DNA of 64,000 nt from an uncultured Pseudomonadales bacterium (GCA_943788895.1 CALSRZ010000003.1:285310-349309); one strand, 5' to 3'; shown: positions 9,110 through 18,186, counted from the stretch's first letter. A program made the numbers and translations. The notes: generated by a model not told the origin, from the letters alone.

Positions 9110-11146
9110 TTAGTGAATGCCTTTCCAGTACTCGCGGTTCAGCAATACAACAAAGACTAATAATAGTAACAAAAATAACAATACCATTCGGCCGATATGC
9201 TTGCGCTCTTCAGCCATTGGCTCTGCAATATAGGCGAGGAAATTCACCAGGTCATACATCGCAGCATCATACTCTTCGGCGGACATGGTTCCCGCTTCAG
9301 GAATTACAAAACGACCACAGGGGTCATCGAGAATATCTTCACCGGTCAAACGGTCGCGTTTAATACCACCGTTGTAGGCCAATACAGGCCCGGGAGCGCA
9401 TTCAGGCAAACCCTGTAAGTCGAGCAGAGCGTGGGGCATGCCCACATCTTTAAACACTCTGTTGTTGACACCCAGAGGGCGACTTGGGTCTGCATAAAAG
9501 TTACGCAGATAAGTATAGACCCACTCCGGAGAACGCGAGCGAGCCACCAGCGTCAGATCCGGGGGTACAGCGCCAAACCAATCTTTGGCGCCATCTTCAG
9601 GCATTGAGATTTCCATCAGGTCACCAATCTTCTGGCCGGTGAAAATCATATTGTCGAGCATCATCTGATTGGGGATACCAGCATCATTGGCAACGCGCTC
9701 CCAGCGGGAGTACTTGAAAGAGTGACAGCCCATGCAGTAGTTAACCGCAAGCTTTGCACCATTCTGCAATGAGGCATGGTTGGTAAGATCTGCTTCAAAG
9801 GGGTCACAGTCAATAGCACCACAAGACTTGCCGCTCTCAGCACCCACTGCCTTGAGTGGCAGAATAACCAGAAGCAGCACTATTATCAGTCCACCGATAG
9901 ATTTCCAGAAACCCATGCCGCCATCCATCGTGATGCGGTCGGGCTCCGGCTTGGTCTTTTCAATACGAGTCCAGAAGTAGATACCGATAAAGTAGCTGAA
10001 GTACAGAACTGTACAAATCTGAGCCAGAATGGTCCGCGCTGCTGTCGGCGCTTTAACACCCAGGTAACCGAGAATAATAAAGCAGGCAGCAAATACCAGA
10101 ATAGCTGCACGGCTAAAGGTTCCCTTGTAGCGCATTGAGCGAACCGGACTGCGATCCAACCATGGCAATACATAGAGAATAGCGATTGCAGCAGCCATAG
10201 TGATAAAGCCACCGAGCTTGTCGGGAACTGCACGCAGCATTGAATAGTATGGTGTGAAGTACCAGACCGGCGCGATATGCTCAGGGGTCTTCAGCGAGTT
10301 GGCAATCTCAAAGTTTGCGTGCTCGAGGAAGTAGCCGCCCATCTCTGGGGCAAAGAACAGAATGGCGCAGAAGACAAACATGAATACAACGATAGGCACC
10401 AGATCGTGAATTACAAAGTATGGGTAGAAAGGAATGCCATCGACTGGATTACCTTTATCATCTTTGTACTTCTTGATGCTAACGCCGTCCGGGTTGTTTG
10501 AACCCACATCGTGCAAGGCAATAATATGCATCACCACCAGTGCGATCAAAATGATCGGCATGGCGACAACGTGCAGCGACATAAAGCGGTTGAGGGTAAT
10601 ACCAGAAATCAGGTAGTCACCGCGTATCCACTGAACAACATCTTCACCAATCACCGGAATAGCGCCAAACAGCGAGATAATCACCTGCGCACCCCAGTAG
10701 GACATCTGACCCCAGGGCAGAACATAACCGAGGAAAGCCTCAGCCATCAGTGCCACATAGATAGTCATGCCGAAAATCCACACCAGCTCACGAGGGGCTT
10801 TATAAGACCCGTAGATCAGGCCTCGGAACATATGCATATAGACGACGACAAAGAACGCCGAAGCACCCGTAGAGTGGGCGTAGCGAATAATCCAGCCCAT
10901 ATCCACATCGCGCATAATATATTCAACAGAGGCAAAGGCCTGTTCCGCAGAACCCTGGTAGCTCATCAGCAACCAGATACCAGTGACCAGCTGGATAACC
11001 AGCACGACCATTGATAAAACACCAAAGTAGTACCACCAGTTAAAATTCTTTGGTGCGTAATACTCGGCCATATGCCGGTTCCACTCACGCTTGAGTGTTG
11101 GCATACGTGAATCAATCCACTCGGCTAAAGCAGCTACTTTACTCAT
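9110..11146 (-). CDS. petB/petC: Fused cytochrome b - cytochrome c1 of the bc1 complex
   Basis: Single 678 aa ORF carrying two subunits of ubiquinol-cytochrome c reductase. Residues about 1-400 are cytochrome b with multiple membrane spans, haem ligands H91/H105 and H192/H207, and a PVWY Qo motif. Residues about 411-436 form a signal-peptide-like segment (MGFWKSIGG..., hydrophobic, then AVGA). Cytochrome c1 follows, with the CMGCH haem site at 471-475 and a C-terminal anchor (VLLFLLLLLVFVVLL). Most Gammaproteobacteria carry separate petB and petC. The known parallel is the Bradyrhizobium FbcH precursor, cleaved after synthesis. Its ATG shares one base with the petA stop (TAATG). Confidence 0.93.
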   Translation of the reverse strand: MSKVAALAEWIDSRMPTLKREWNRHMAEYYAPKNFNWWYYFGVLSMVVLVIQLVTGIWLLMSYQGSAEQAFASVEYIMRDVDMGWIIRYAHSTGASAFFVVVYMHMFRGLIYGSYKAPRELVWIFGMTIYVALMAEAFLGYVLPWGQMSYWGAQVIISLFGAIPVIGEDVVQWIRGDYLISGITLNRFMSLHVVAMPIILIALVVMHIIALHDVGSNNPDGVSIKKYKDDKGNPVDGIPFYPYFVIHDLVPIVVFMFVFCAILFFAPEMGGYFLEHANFEIANSLKTPEHIAPVWYFTPYYSMLRAVPDKLGGFITMAAAIAILYVLPWLDRSPVRSMRYKGTFSRAAILVFAACFIILGYLGVKAPTAARTILAQICTVLYFSYFIGIYFWTRIEKTKPEPDRITMDGGMGFWKSIGGLIIVLLLVILPLKAVGAESGKSCGAIDCDPFEADLTNHASLQNGAKLAVNYCMGCHSFKYSRWERVANDAGIPNQMMLDNMIFTGQKIGDLMEISMPEDGAKDWFGAVPPDLTLVARSRSPEWVYTYLRNFYADPSRPLGVNNRVFKDVGMPHALLDLQGLPECAPGPVLAYNGGIKRDRLTGEDILDDPCGRFVIPEAGTMSAEEYDAAMYDLVNFLAYIAEPMAEERKHIGRMVLLFLLLLLVFVVLLNREYWKGIH

Positions 11147-11751
11147 TACGCAATCTCCGAATCTATACCGATAATAATAATGTCGTCCGACTCATAGGAG
11201 TGAGGCGGAACCTCGAGGTTAGTCGGCGCAGGTACGCCAGCAAAAACTCGTCCAGAGAGATCAAACTTGGAACCGTGACAGGGGCAGAAAAAGCCACCGA
11301 GCCAGGAGTCTCCACCGAGATCCTTGGCACCCACATCGGGGCGATACATCGGCGCACAACCCAGGTGCGTACAGAGACCGACCAGAATCAGATACTCTTC
11401 CTTGCCAGCCAGTGTGCGCGCTGAACCAGCCACATAACCGGGCTGCGAGGCGCTCTGCGAATCAGCATCTCTAAGGATACTAGTATCTATGGCATCGATA
11501 GCGGCCAGAGCCTCAGCGGTACGGCGCACGATATAAACCGGCTTGCCACGCCACTCGACAACCAGACGGCCGCCAGACTCAAGCTTGGAGATATTAACTT
11601 TAACCGGCGCACCAGCAGCTTTAGCTTTGGCGCTTGGTTGCCAGGATGAAACGAAAGGTACTGCCGCACCAACTACACCAGCTCCACCGACAACAGCGGT
11701 AGCACCAGTAAGAAATCGGCGGCGACTATGGTTGACACCGTCACTAGTCAT
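11146..11751 (-). CDS. petA: Rieske iron-sulfur subunit of the bc1 complex
   Basis: The [2Fe-2S] subunit that passes electrons from ubiquinol to cytochrome c1. Cluster ligands are visible as CTHLGC and CPCHGS. The ATG at 11751 is chosen over the track's 11865 because it has a GGGAGAA Shine-Dalgarno and yields a Tat-type signal anchor (SRRRFLTGA followed by a hydrophobic helix). This gives about 201 aa, normal for the family. First gene of petA-petBC, transcribed from the promoter at 11822-11850. Confidence 0.95.
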   Translation of the reverse strand: MTSDGVNHSRRRFLTGATAVVGGAGVVGAAVPFVSSWQPSAKAKAAGAPVKVNISKLESGGRLVVEWRGKPVYIVRRTAEALAAIDAIDTSILRDADSQSASQPGYVAGSARTLAGKEEYLILVGLCTHLGCAPMYRPDVGAKDLGGDSWLGGFFCPCHGSKFDLSGRVFAGVPAPTNLEVPPHSYESDDIIIIGIDSEIA

Positions 11752-11821
11752 GACGTTCTCCCTAAAACAGCAAAATTGGATGTTAAAACACGCGGGTTCG
11801 CGCGCAATTAAAAGGCGCTGC

Positions 11822-11850
11822 ATTCTAACGGAAAGCCGCATTTTACGCAA
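11822..11850 (-). promoter_or_regulatory. Putative sigma-70 promoter of petA-petBC
   Basis: On the minus strand TTGCGT is followed after 17 bases by TAGAAT, giving a -35/-10 pair. It lies downstream of the rpsI terminator and about 70 bases before petA. Spacing and position support it; there is no experimental evidence. Confidence 0.55.
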
Positions 11851-11893
11851 CCGGGAGAGTGCCAAATAAACCCTTAACCAGCTGTTTTTAATG

Positions 11894-11934
11894 GCAAAAA
11901 AAAACCCGACTGAAGAGTCGGGTTTTGTTTTTTT
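11894..11934 (-). terminator. Rho-independent terminator of rplM-rpsI
   Basis: An 11-bp stem (aaaacccgact / agtcgggtttt) with a gaag loop is flanked by A and T runs, so it can act in both directions. It sits 12 bases past the rpsI stop and separates the ribosomal operon from petA. Confidence 0.9.
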
Positions 11935-11945
11935 CCAACGCGCGA

Positions 11946-12338
11946 TTAACGCTTGGAGAATTGTGGACGCTTACGTGCTTTACGCAGACCCACTTTCTTA
12001 CGTTCAACCTGTCGAGCATCGCGAGTCAGGAAGCCTGCTTTGCGCAGTGGGCTACGAAGATTCTCATCGTATTCCAACAGTGCACGAGCAATGCCGTGAC
12101 GAATCGCACCAGCCTGACCGAAGTTACCACCACCATTTACGGTGATCTTCATATCAAACTTGTCGACCAGATCAACAACCTCAAATGGCTGGCGAACAAT
12201 CATTCGCGCCACTTCACGACCGAAGTAAACTTCGATTGAGCGATCGTTAATTGTAATATTGCCTTTTCCTGAAGTTAGGAAAACGCGCGCGGCTGACGTC
12301 TTGCGACGACCAGTACCATAAAATTGAGATTCTGCCAT
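11946..12338 (-). CDS. rpsI: 30S ribosomal protein S9
   Basis: Small-subunit protein whose C-terminal tail reaches the P-site tRNA. At 130 aa with the hallmark [12 protein letters not shown] start and the C-terminal [17 protein letters not shown] tail it is unmistakable. It follows rplM with a 15-base gap, the universal rplM-rpsI operon. Confidence 0.99.
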   Translation of the reverse strand: MAESQFYGTGRRKTSAARVFLTSGKGNITINDRSIEVYFGREVARMIVRQPFEVVDLVDKFDMKITVNGGGNFGQAGAIRHGIARALLEYDENLRSPLRKAGFLTRDARQVERKKVGLRKARKRPQFSKR

Positions 12339-12353
12339 GATAATCGCTGTCCG

Positions 12354-12782
12354 TTACAGTTCTAGAACTTGAGGTTGCTGTGCAGTATGAGGATGCTCAT
12401 TACCGACATAAACCTTGAGTTTTCTAAACATTTCCCGACCTAGTGGTCCGCGGGGCAACATACCTTTAACCGCTGATTGGATAACACGCTCAGGCGCTTT
12501 CTCCAAAAGCTTGTCAAAAGTAATATCCTTAAGACCACCGGGGTAACCGGTGTGAGAGTAATAGGTTTTCTGTGTGGCTTTGTTACCAGTCACGCCAATT
12601 TTTTCGGCGTTAACTACCACGACGTAATCGCCGGTATCAACATGCGGAGTATATTCCGGCTTGTGTTTGCCACGTAATCTTGTAGCAATTTCAACGGCCA
12701 AACGTCCAAGGGTTTTGCCCTCAGCGTCTACGATATACCAGTCACGTTGAACTGATTCTGTTTTAGCACTATATGTTTTCAT
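12354..12782 (-). CDS. rplM: 50S ribosomal protein L13
   Basis: 142 aa large-subunit protein needed early in 50S assembly. Family motifs include [29 protein letters not shown] and [11 protein letters not shown]. First gene of rplM-rpsI. The roughly 110-base leader contains a TTTAAA-N18-TGTAAT promoter-like pair followed by GC-rich sequence, and a small GGG/CCC hairpin near the start codon. Both are only suggestive. Confidence 0.99.
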   Translation of the reverse strand: MKTYSAKTESVQRDWYIVDAEGKTLGRLAVEIATRLRGKHKPEYTPHVDTGDYVVVVNAEKIGVTGNKATQKTYYSHTGYPGGLKDITFDKLLEKAPERVIQSAVKGMLPRGPLGREMFRKLKVYVGNEHPHTAQQPQVLEL

Positions 12783-12894
12783 TCTTATCCTGCCTGGCTT
12801 TGGGGTATCCCAAAAAAGGGTGCGAATTGTAATGATCGTCCGCGCCTATTACAAGGGGGGATTTGAGCAAATTTAAAGTTTTTTGCAGATAAGC

Positions 12895-14004
12895 TTATGG
12901 ACGGTGCGGACAAGCCAAATACTCACGGCTCTGCATCTCCAATAATCGGCTCTCTGTGCGCTGGAATTCGAAGCCTAATCGACCGCCTGTATAGAGCTCA
13001 TTGATAGGCGCGGCGGCGGATACAGCCAATTTCACGCTGCGGTCATAGAACTCGTCAACCAAATTTATAAAGCGTCGGGCGGCATCATTATTCAATGCGG
13101 TGAACAGAGGAACATTGGCAATCACCACCGAATGAAACTCTTTCGCCACCTCAATATAATCGTTTTGACTGCGCGGTCCCTCGCAAATTGCCGCAAAATC
13201 AAACCAGACTAAATCCTCCGCCACCTTGCGGGCGGGAATCAGGCGGCCCTCTATATCGAGACTTACATTGAGTTTAATCTCCCCCTCGAGCACCACCAGA
13301 CTATCAAAGGTTGCACTGATAGCCCGCTCAGCTGCATCTCCCAGCGGCGAGTAATAGAGCTCTGCCTTTTCCAGCGCACGCAATCGGTAATCGCGACCGC
13401 CGTCGACATTAACCACTTCGCAGTGCTTGTTAAGTAGCTCGATAGCCGGGAAAAAGCGCTGGCGCTGCAAACCATCGCGATACAGCAGATCGGGAATAAT
13501 ATTAGAGGTAGCTACCAGAGTGACACCGCGTGCGAACAGCCCCTCCAGCAACAGCGCCAGAATCATCGCATCGGTGATATCACTGACAAAGAACTCGTCA
13601 AAACAGATTACCCGCGCCTCACTGGCAATTGACTCAGCAACAATATCCAGCGGATTGGCCTGGCCTTTATGACGCTCAAGATCCTGATGTACACGGCGCA
13701 TAAAGCGGTGAAAGTGAACACGCATTTTCTTTTCAAATGGCAGGCTCTCGTAAAAACTGTCCATAAGGTAGGTTTTGCCGCGACCGACACCACCCCAAAA
13801 ATACAGCCCCTTTTCCGGCGCGCGATCTGACTCGCGGGAAGAGCGTAATAACTTCGCCATCAGGCCGCCCTTCTTGCCGCTGTTGCGCTCTATCAGCCGG
13901 TGAAACAGATCGTCGAGCTGATCGACCGCAAATGCCTGCGCATCATCCGCCACAAAGCCCTGTCGAGCCAGATCATTTTGGTAACGCTGTTTCGGGGATA
14001 ACAT
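12895..14004 (-). CDS. zapE: Cell-division ATPase ZapE (AFG1-like)
   Basis: AAA ATPase of the AFG1 family that acts at the Z-ring in E. coli. Walker A is GGVGRGKTYLMD, Walker B is VICFDEFFVSD, and the sensor-1 region contains VATSNIIPDLLY. I prefer the ATG at 14004 to the track's TTG at 14022, though neither has a clear Shine-Dalgarno. Its position beside rplM-rpsI and divergent from zapG repeats the E. coli yhcM/yhcB order. Confidence 0.93.
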   Translation of the reverse strand: MLSPKQRYQNDLARQGFVADDAQAFAVDQLDDLFHRLIERNSGKKGGLMAKLLRSSRESDRAPEKGLYFWGGVGRGKTYLMDSFYESLPFEKKMRVHFHRFMRRVHQDLERHKGQANPLDIVAESIASEARVICFDEFFVSDITDAMILALLLEGLFARGVTLVATSNIIPDLLYRDGLQRQRFFPAIELLNKHCEVVNVDGGRDYRLRALEKAELYYSPLGDAAERAISATFDSLVVLEGEIKLNVSLDIEGRLIPARKVAEDLVWFDFAAICEGPRSQNDYIEVAKEFHSVVIANVPLFTALNNDAARRFINLVDEFYDRSVKLAVSAAAPINELYTGGRLGFEFQRTESRLLEMQSREYLACPHRP

Positions 14005-14163
14005 CGAATATGGTAGGATCAACTGTTAAAGGCAGACTGTAACTATCACAGCGCCCTAAAACAACTAAAAAAATCAATCTAAAAGCATTGATTCGGGAAC
14101 CACCTTTGGCGACACTTAGACCGGCAGCCCAAAGGTTATAAAAAGCTTATTAGGAGAATACAT

Positions 14164-14688
14164 TTGACAACATTGACCTCAATTCTGATCGCAGCAGCGT
14201 TTTTCGCTATCGGAGCCGCTGTCGGCCATCTCTTTTCAAAAAAGGTTGATCAGGGGGATAAATCTGTCCGCGATCTGGAAAAGAAACTCGAGAAAAGCGA
14301 GCAGAAACTCAAACGTTATCAGCAGGAAGTAACCGAACACTTTGTTGCGGTTTCACACCTGACCAGCAATGTAGCTCAGAGTTACAAGCAGATTCACGAG
14401 CATCTGGCGACCAGCGCGATTCGCCTGGCCAGCCCGGAAGTCGGTCGCCAACTTCTCAAGTCAGGCGGCAGCGACCTCAATATGCTCGATTCCAACGGCA
14501 ATCCGCTGGTTGATATCGACGATATAGAAGTACCCAGAGACTATGCCCCCAGCGTACCCGGCGGCGTCCTCAGTGAAGGCTATGGCCTCGGTGAAAACGA
14601 TCAGAACAAAGAACAGCCAGATACTGCCGCTAACAATATTGCCGCGGATGACGATGAAGAGGCCGACCCAACCCAGAGTGTTGGCTAA
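14164..14688 (+). CDS. zapG: ZapG/YhcB family inner-membrane protein (DUF1043)
   Basis: Small membrane-anchored coiled-coil protein linked to division and envelope growth. One N-terminal membrane span (about residues 5-23) is followed by a charged coiled coil (VRDLEKKLEKSEQKLKRYQQEV), a conserved segment (HFVAVSHLTSNVAQSYKQIHEHLA) and an acidic disordered tail. Translation starts at TTG with a good TAGGAG ribosome-binding site nine bases upstream; there is no ATG alternative. Confidence 0.92.
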   Translation: MTTLTSILIAAAFFAIGAAVGHLFSKKVDQGDKSVRDLEKKLEKSEQKLKRYQQEVTEHFVAVSHLTSNVAQSYKQIHEHLATSAIRLASPEVGRQLLKSGGSDLNMLDSNGNPLVDIDDIEVPRDYAPSVPGGVLSEGYGLGENDQNKEQPDTAANNIAADDDEEADPTQSVG

Positions 14689-14732
14689 TAGTTAAAGAGG
14701 AAGCAGTTTTAGCGCAAGCAGGGAGGTTTGCC

Positions 14733-15521
14733 ATCACAACTACAGCCAACTATTCAATACTTGATCGAACATTACCCCATCTTCTACCCAGCCGCTGCTC
14801 AATGTGCCGCGGCGCGCTGGAAACCGTCAACCAGTGTATCTGCGATGCCTGCGTCAGCGAACTGCCGTGGCTGGAAGACTGTTGCCAACAGTGTGCCGTT
14901 CCTCTAACCACTGATGCCCTGTGCCCAGACTGCCAGTCAAAAGCGCCCGCTTACCGCCGCTGTATCTCTGCGTTTATCTATCAGGCACCGATCGACAATA
15001 TTATTCTGCGTTTAAAAAAAGATCCCTATGTCGCCGAGATCAAACAGCTGACCGCACTGCTGGCCGAGCGAATTCTTCGCTGCTATCAGTCCACTGAACA
15101 AAAACAAGAGCAAAAGCCATCCCTGCCAGAGCTGGTAATCCCAATGCCCCTGCACTGGCGAAAAATAGCCCAGCGCGGATTTAACCAGAGCCAGATAATC
15201 GGCAATCTGCTATCCAACTATTTTTTGTATGAGCACAAAACCCCGTTAAAAGTACTCAGCGATATCTGCCAACGCACCAGCAATAGCCAGGCTCAGCAGG
15301 CACTGGATAAAAAGCAGCGCGCCAGAAGCGTTAAAGATGCCTTTTCCATAGACGCAGGATCAGACTTTAGCCTTAAAGGAAAAACCGTCGCCATACTGGA
15401 TGATGTTGTGACCACCGGCGCCACAGCAAATGCCCTTGCCAGCAAGATCGTAGATGCCGGAGCCGATCAGGTGGATATTTGGTCTCTAGCGAGAACAAGC
15501 TGGAATAATTCGAGCCAGTAA
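14733..15521 (+). CDS. ComF/GntX family phosphoribosyltransferase-like protein, unusual start
   Basis: Type-I phosphoribosyltransferase-fold protein of the ComF family, linked to DNA uptake in competent bacteria. Paired cysteines (CSMC, CDAC, CCQQC, CPDC) form the N-terminal zinc-binding region, and the PRPP loop VAILDDVVTTGATANA is intact. The first canonical start (ATG 14802) falls inside CSMC and would remove the first zinc cysteine. The frame is open upstream with no ATG, GTG or TTG in the spacer, but ATC at 14733 lies six bases after a strong GGGAGG, so AUC initiation or a sequence error is possible. cysE follows after six bases. Confidence 0.75.
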   Translation: MTTTANYSILDRTLPHLLPSRCSMCRGALETVNQCICDACVSELPWLEDCCQQCAVPLTTDALCPDCQSKAPAYRRCISAFIYQAPIDNIILRLKKDPYVAEIKQLTALLAERILRCYQSTEQKQEQKPSLPELVIPMPLHWRKIAQRGFNQSQIIGNLLSNYFLYEHKTPLKVLSDICQRTSNSQAQQALDKKQRARSVKDAFSIDAGSDFSLKGKTVAILDDVVTTGATANALASKIVDAGADQVDIWSLARTSWNNSSQ

Positions 15522-15527
15522 CTCAGA

Positions 15528-16376
15528 ATGGCACCTATAAAACTATCCACAGAGAATTCATCCAGAGTGAGCATATCTACAGTGAACTCATCTTCACAAG
15601 AGCCAGACAAAATCTGGCAGCAGATTTATCAACAGGCGCAAACTGCCGCCCGCGATGAGCCCATACTGGCGAGCTTTTTCCAATCGACCATTCTCGATCA
15701 CCAGAGTCTCGGCAGCGCCCTTAGCTACCATCTGGCCAATAAGCTGGCCAGCAGTGCAGCGCCGGCATCCATGCTGCGCAAGCTGATGGATAGAGCCTTC
15801 TCAACCGATAACATTATTCAGGCAGTAGCCGCCGATCTTCAGGCCACCGTCGCCCGCGACTCAGCCTGCAATCTCTATCTAACACCCTTCCTCTACTTTA
15901 AGGGATTTCTGGCCGTGCAATCCTATCGCGCCGCGCACCAGCTGTGGCTCGAAGATCGCCACTCTCTGGCGCTGCTGCTGCAGTATCGTATCTCGCTAAA
16001 GTTTGCCGTGGATATTCACCCGGCGGCACAGATTGGCAGCGGGCTTTTGGTCGATCACGCCACCGGGCTGGTGATTGGTGAAACTGCGGTAGTCGAAGAC
16101 TGCGTCTCAATTATGCAGTCGGTAACCCTTGGCGGCACCGGTAAAGTCTCCGGCGATCGCCATCCGAAAATTCGCAAAGGTGTACTGATTGGCCCCGGAG
16201 CAAAAATACTGGGCAATATTGAAGTGGCTGAGGGTGCGATGGTGGCTGCGTCGAGCGTGGTATTAAAACCTGTTCCGGCCCATGCGATTGTTGCCGGGGT
16301 TCCCGCAGCGGTGATTGGCGATACCAGAAGCACAGAGCCATCCCGAACTATGGATCATTATTTTAAGTGCGACTAG
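15528..16376 (+). CDS. cysE: Serine O-acetyltransferase (first copy)
   Basis: Makes O-acetylserine for cysteine synthesis. It has the N-terminal helical domain (ALSYHLANKLASSA) and a left-handed beta-helix with VDIHPAAQIGSG, DHATGLVIGETAV and the GDRHPKIRKGVLIG substrate region; the catalytic His/Asp pair is conserved. This copy is the closer match to E. coli CysE (GGTGK, GDRHPKI). The first 25 residues are a Ser/Thr/Asn-rich extension produced by an imperfect 30-nt tandem repeat. No strong Shine-Dalgarno precedes the ATG. A second cysE lies at 25580-26374. Confidence 0.94.
   Translation: MAPIKLSTENSSRVSISTVNSSSQEPDKIWQQIYQQAQTAARDEPILASFFQSTILDHQSLGSALSYHLANKLASSAAPASMLRKLMDRAFSTDNIIQAVAADLQATVARDSACNLYLTPFLYFKGFLAVQSYRAAHQLWLEDRHSLALLLQYRISLKFAVDIHPAAQIGSGLLVDHATGLVIGETAVVEDCVSIMQSVTLGGTGKVSGDRHPKIRKGVLIGPGAKILGNIEVAEGAMVAASSVVLKPVPAHAIVAGVPAAVIGDTRSTEPSRTMDHYFKCD
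15544..15593 (+). repeat. Imperfect 30-nt tandem repeat in the cysE N-terminus
   Basis: tatccacagagaattcatcc recurs 30 bases later as tatctacagtgaactcatct. It encodes a duplicated Ser-Thr-x-Asn-Ser-Ser motif ahead of the CysE fold and preserves the frame. Confidence 0.75.
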
Positions 16377-16395
16377 AGTGCACAATTAGAGAGAC

Positions 16396-17350
16396 CTAAC
16401 AGCGATCCCAGCTAAAGGGCATCACCTGATCCAGGGAGGCCGCACCCTCAATCTGCATCAACAATCTATCCACCCCCAGAGCGACACCAGAACAGTCCGG
16501 CAATCCTGACTCAAGGGCTGCCAGCAAGTGCTGGTCAATCTCCATTGGCGGCTTGCCCGCTATTTTCCGCGCCTGCTGATCCTCGGCAAAACGACTCGCC
16601 TGTTCCTGCCCATCGGTTAATTCAAAATAGCCATTGGCCAACTCAACACGATTTAGAAAAGCCTCGAAGCGACGACTGACATTGCGCCCCTGAGAGTCGC
16701 TGTAACATCTCGCCAGCGCCGCCTGACAGGCCGGATAGTCATAGACCAGCACCAAGCCATCACTGAGCTGAGGCTCAATAACAACGCTAAACAACAGGTC
16801 CAGGCAGTTGGCGCGACTATCATCAGACCAGGCACTTGATCCCGCCTCGACGGCGAGCTTTTGCAGGCTGCTCAGCTCTGCCTGATGGGGATCAATATTG
16901 AAGTATTTGGCAAACAGCTCGGCATAGCTGTACTTATTAATCGCGATAGTGGGCAGCAGAGTTTCAATCAGTTCGCCGAGCTCAGTCATCAACTGGTGCT
17001 CATCCCAACCGCAGCGATACCATTCAAGCAGGGTAAATTCCGGATTGTGGCGGACACCCGCTTCGCCACTGCGAAACGCTTTTCCCAGACAGAAGATATC
17101 GCCACTGCCCGCGGCGAGCAGCCGTTTCATAAAATATTCAGGAGAGGTTTGTAGATAGCTTTTTACAGCAGAGGCTCCTTGAAGAGTAGCAATACTTTCT
17201 ATATTGCGATCGGTAACCGATGTTGTAGACAACACCGGCACATCCACTTCAAGTAAATTGCGCTGTTGGAAAAAACCGCCGCAGCTCGGCCAAAACCCGA
17301 CTGCGTTGACGCAGTCTGTCGAGACTAATACCGGGCTGCCAATCTGTCAT
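16396..17350 (-). pseudogene. epmA: EF-P beta-lysyltransferase EpmA, interrupted by a one-base frameshift
   Basis: EpmA (GenX/PoxA) attaches (R)-beta-lysine to Lys34 of EF-P. The track shows only 283 aa from an internal GTG (17247). Upstream in another frame, ATG at 17350 gives MTDWQPGISLDRLRQRSRV...LAELRRFF, matching the E. coli EpmA N-terminus. One extra base after TTTTTT (17268-17275) separates LRRFF from QQRNLLEVDVPVLS. Read through, the product would be 317 aa, close to the usual 325. Without correction the ribosome meets TGA seven codons later. Class II synthetase motifs downstream (HNPEFTLLEWYR, ELANGYFELTDG, GVALGVDRLLM) look intact. It could be a recent pseudogene, a sequencing error or a +1 frameshift site (UUU-C). 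Confidence 0.88.
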
Positions 17351-17378
17351 CAGCGCAATCCGCCTTTATCTACAGGGG

Positions 17379-17951
17379 TTATTTACTGCTAACGCGACCC
17401 TGATATTCACCGGTGCGCGTATCGACACGAATAACTTCGCCCTCATCGAGAAACAGCGGCACCTTAACCACAGCACCAGTGCTCAACTTGGCAGGCTTGT
17501 TGCCGCCCTGAGCAGTATCGCCGCGTAGACCCGGATCGGTTTCAACAATTTCCAACTCAACATGGTTGGGCGGTGTTACCGAAAGCGGTGAACCGTTGTA
17601 CAACGTCACCACGCAAATATCCTGCTCACTCAACCACTGCAGCGCATCACCAACCGCATTCTCAGTTGCCTGATGCTGCTCAAAGGTGTCCGGCTCCATA
17701 AAGCACCAGAAATCGCCATCGTTATAGAGATACTGCATATCAGCATCCATCACATCAGCCGCTTCCACAGACTCACCAGATTTAAAGGTCTTCTCTAAAA
17801 CCCGTGCGGTTTTTAAATTGCGCAGTTTGACGCGATTAAACGCCTGTCCCTTACCGGGCTTCACAAGCTCATTTTCCAAAATTGAACAGGGGTCGCCGTC
17901 AAGCATCACTTTTAATCCGGGACGGAATTCATTGGTAGAATAATTAGCCAT
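17379..17951 (-). CDS. efp: Translation elongation factor P
   Basis: Relieves ribosome stalling at polyproline stretches. Starting at ATG 17951 ([12 protein letters not shown]) the protein is 190 aa. Lys34 sits in the loop VKPGKGQAF, the site modified by EpmA with beta-lysine. The three beta-barrel domains end in the normal RTGEYQGRV tail. The 19 extra N-terminal residues in the ORF track are upstream leader. epmA follows 28 bases downstream on the same strand. Confidence 0.98.
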   Translation of the reverse strand: MANYSTNEFRPGLKVMLDGDPCSILENELVKPGKGQAFNRVKLRNLKTARVLEKTFKSGESVEAADVMDADMQYLYNDGDFWCFMEPDTFEQHQATENAVGDALQWLSEQDICVVTLYNGSPLSVTPPNHVELEIVETDPGLRGDTAQGGNKPAKLSTGAVVKVPLFLDEGEVIRVDTRTGEYQGRVSSK

Positions 17952-17995
17952 GGGTCTCTTATCTCGATTATCTAAAAAGGCCGATATGATACCCG

Positions 17996-18019
17996 AACTG
18001 CTCAGCAAATTGAGCAGTT
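17996..18019. promoter_or_regulatory. Perfect 9-bp inverted repeat upstream of efp
   Basis: AACTGCTCA and TGAGCAGTT are separated by six bases, 45-68 bases before the efp start. No T-run follows, so an operator or an mRNA 5' hairpin is likelier than a terminator. A weak promoter-like TATCAT hexamer lies between it and efp. Confidence 0.45.
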
Positions 18020-18186
18020 TGTCCTATTGATTAGTAAATTATTCAATTGCACGGCTTAACCGGGAAAGTTGACTACACTTAAAAAAGTACGGAGAGAGAA
18101 ATATAACTTAGTCACTCGCCCGGGTATCAGCCCCTCTCAGCGAATCCTAGAGGCGATACAATCGGAATGCCTTGCAGATAAAATTT

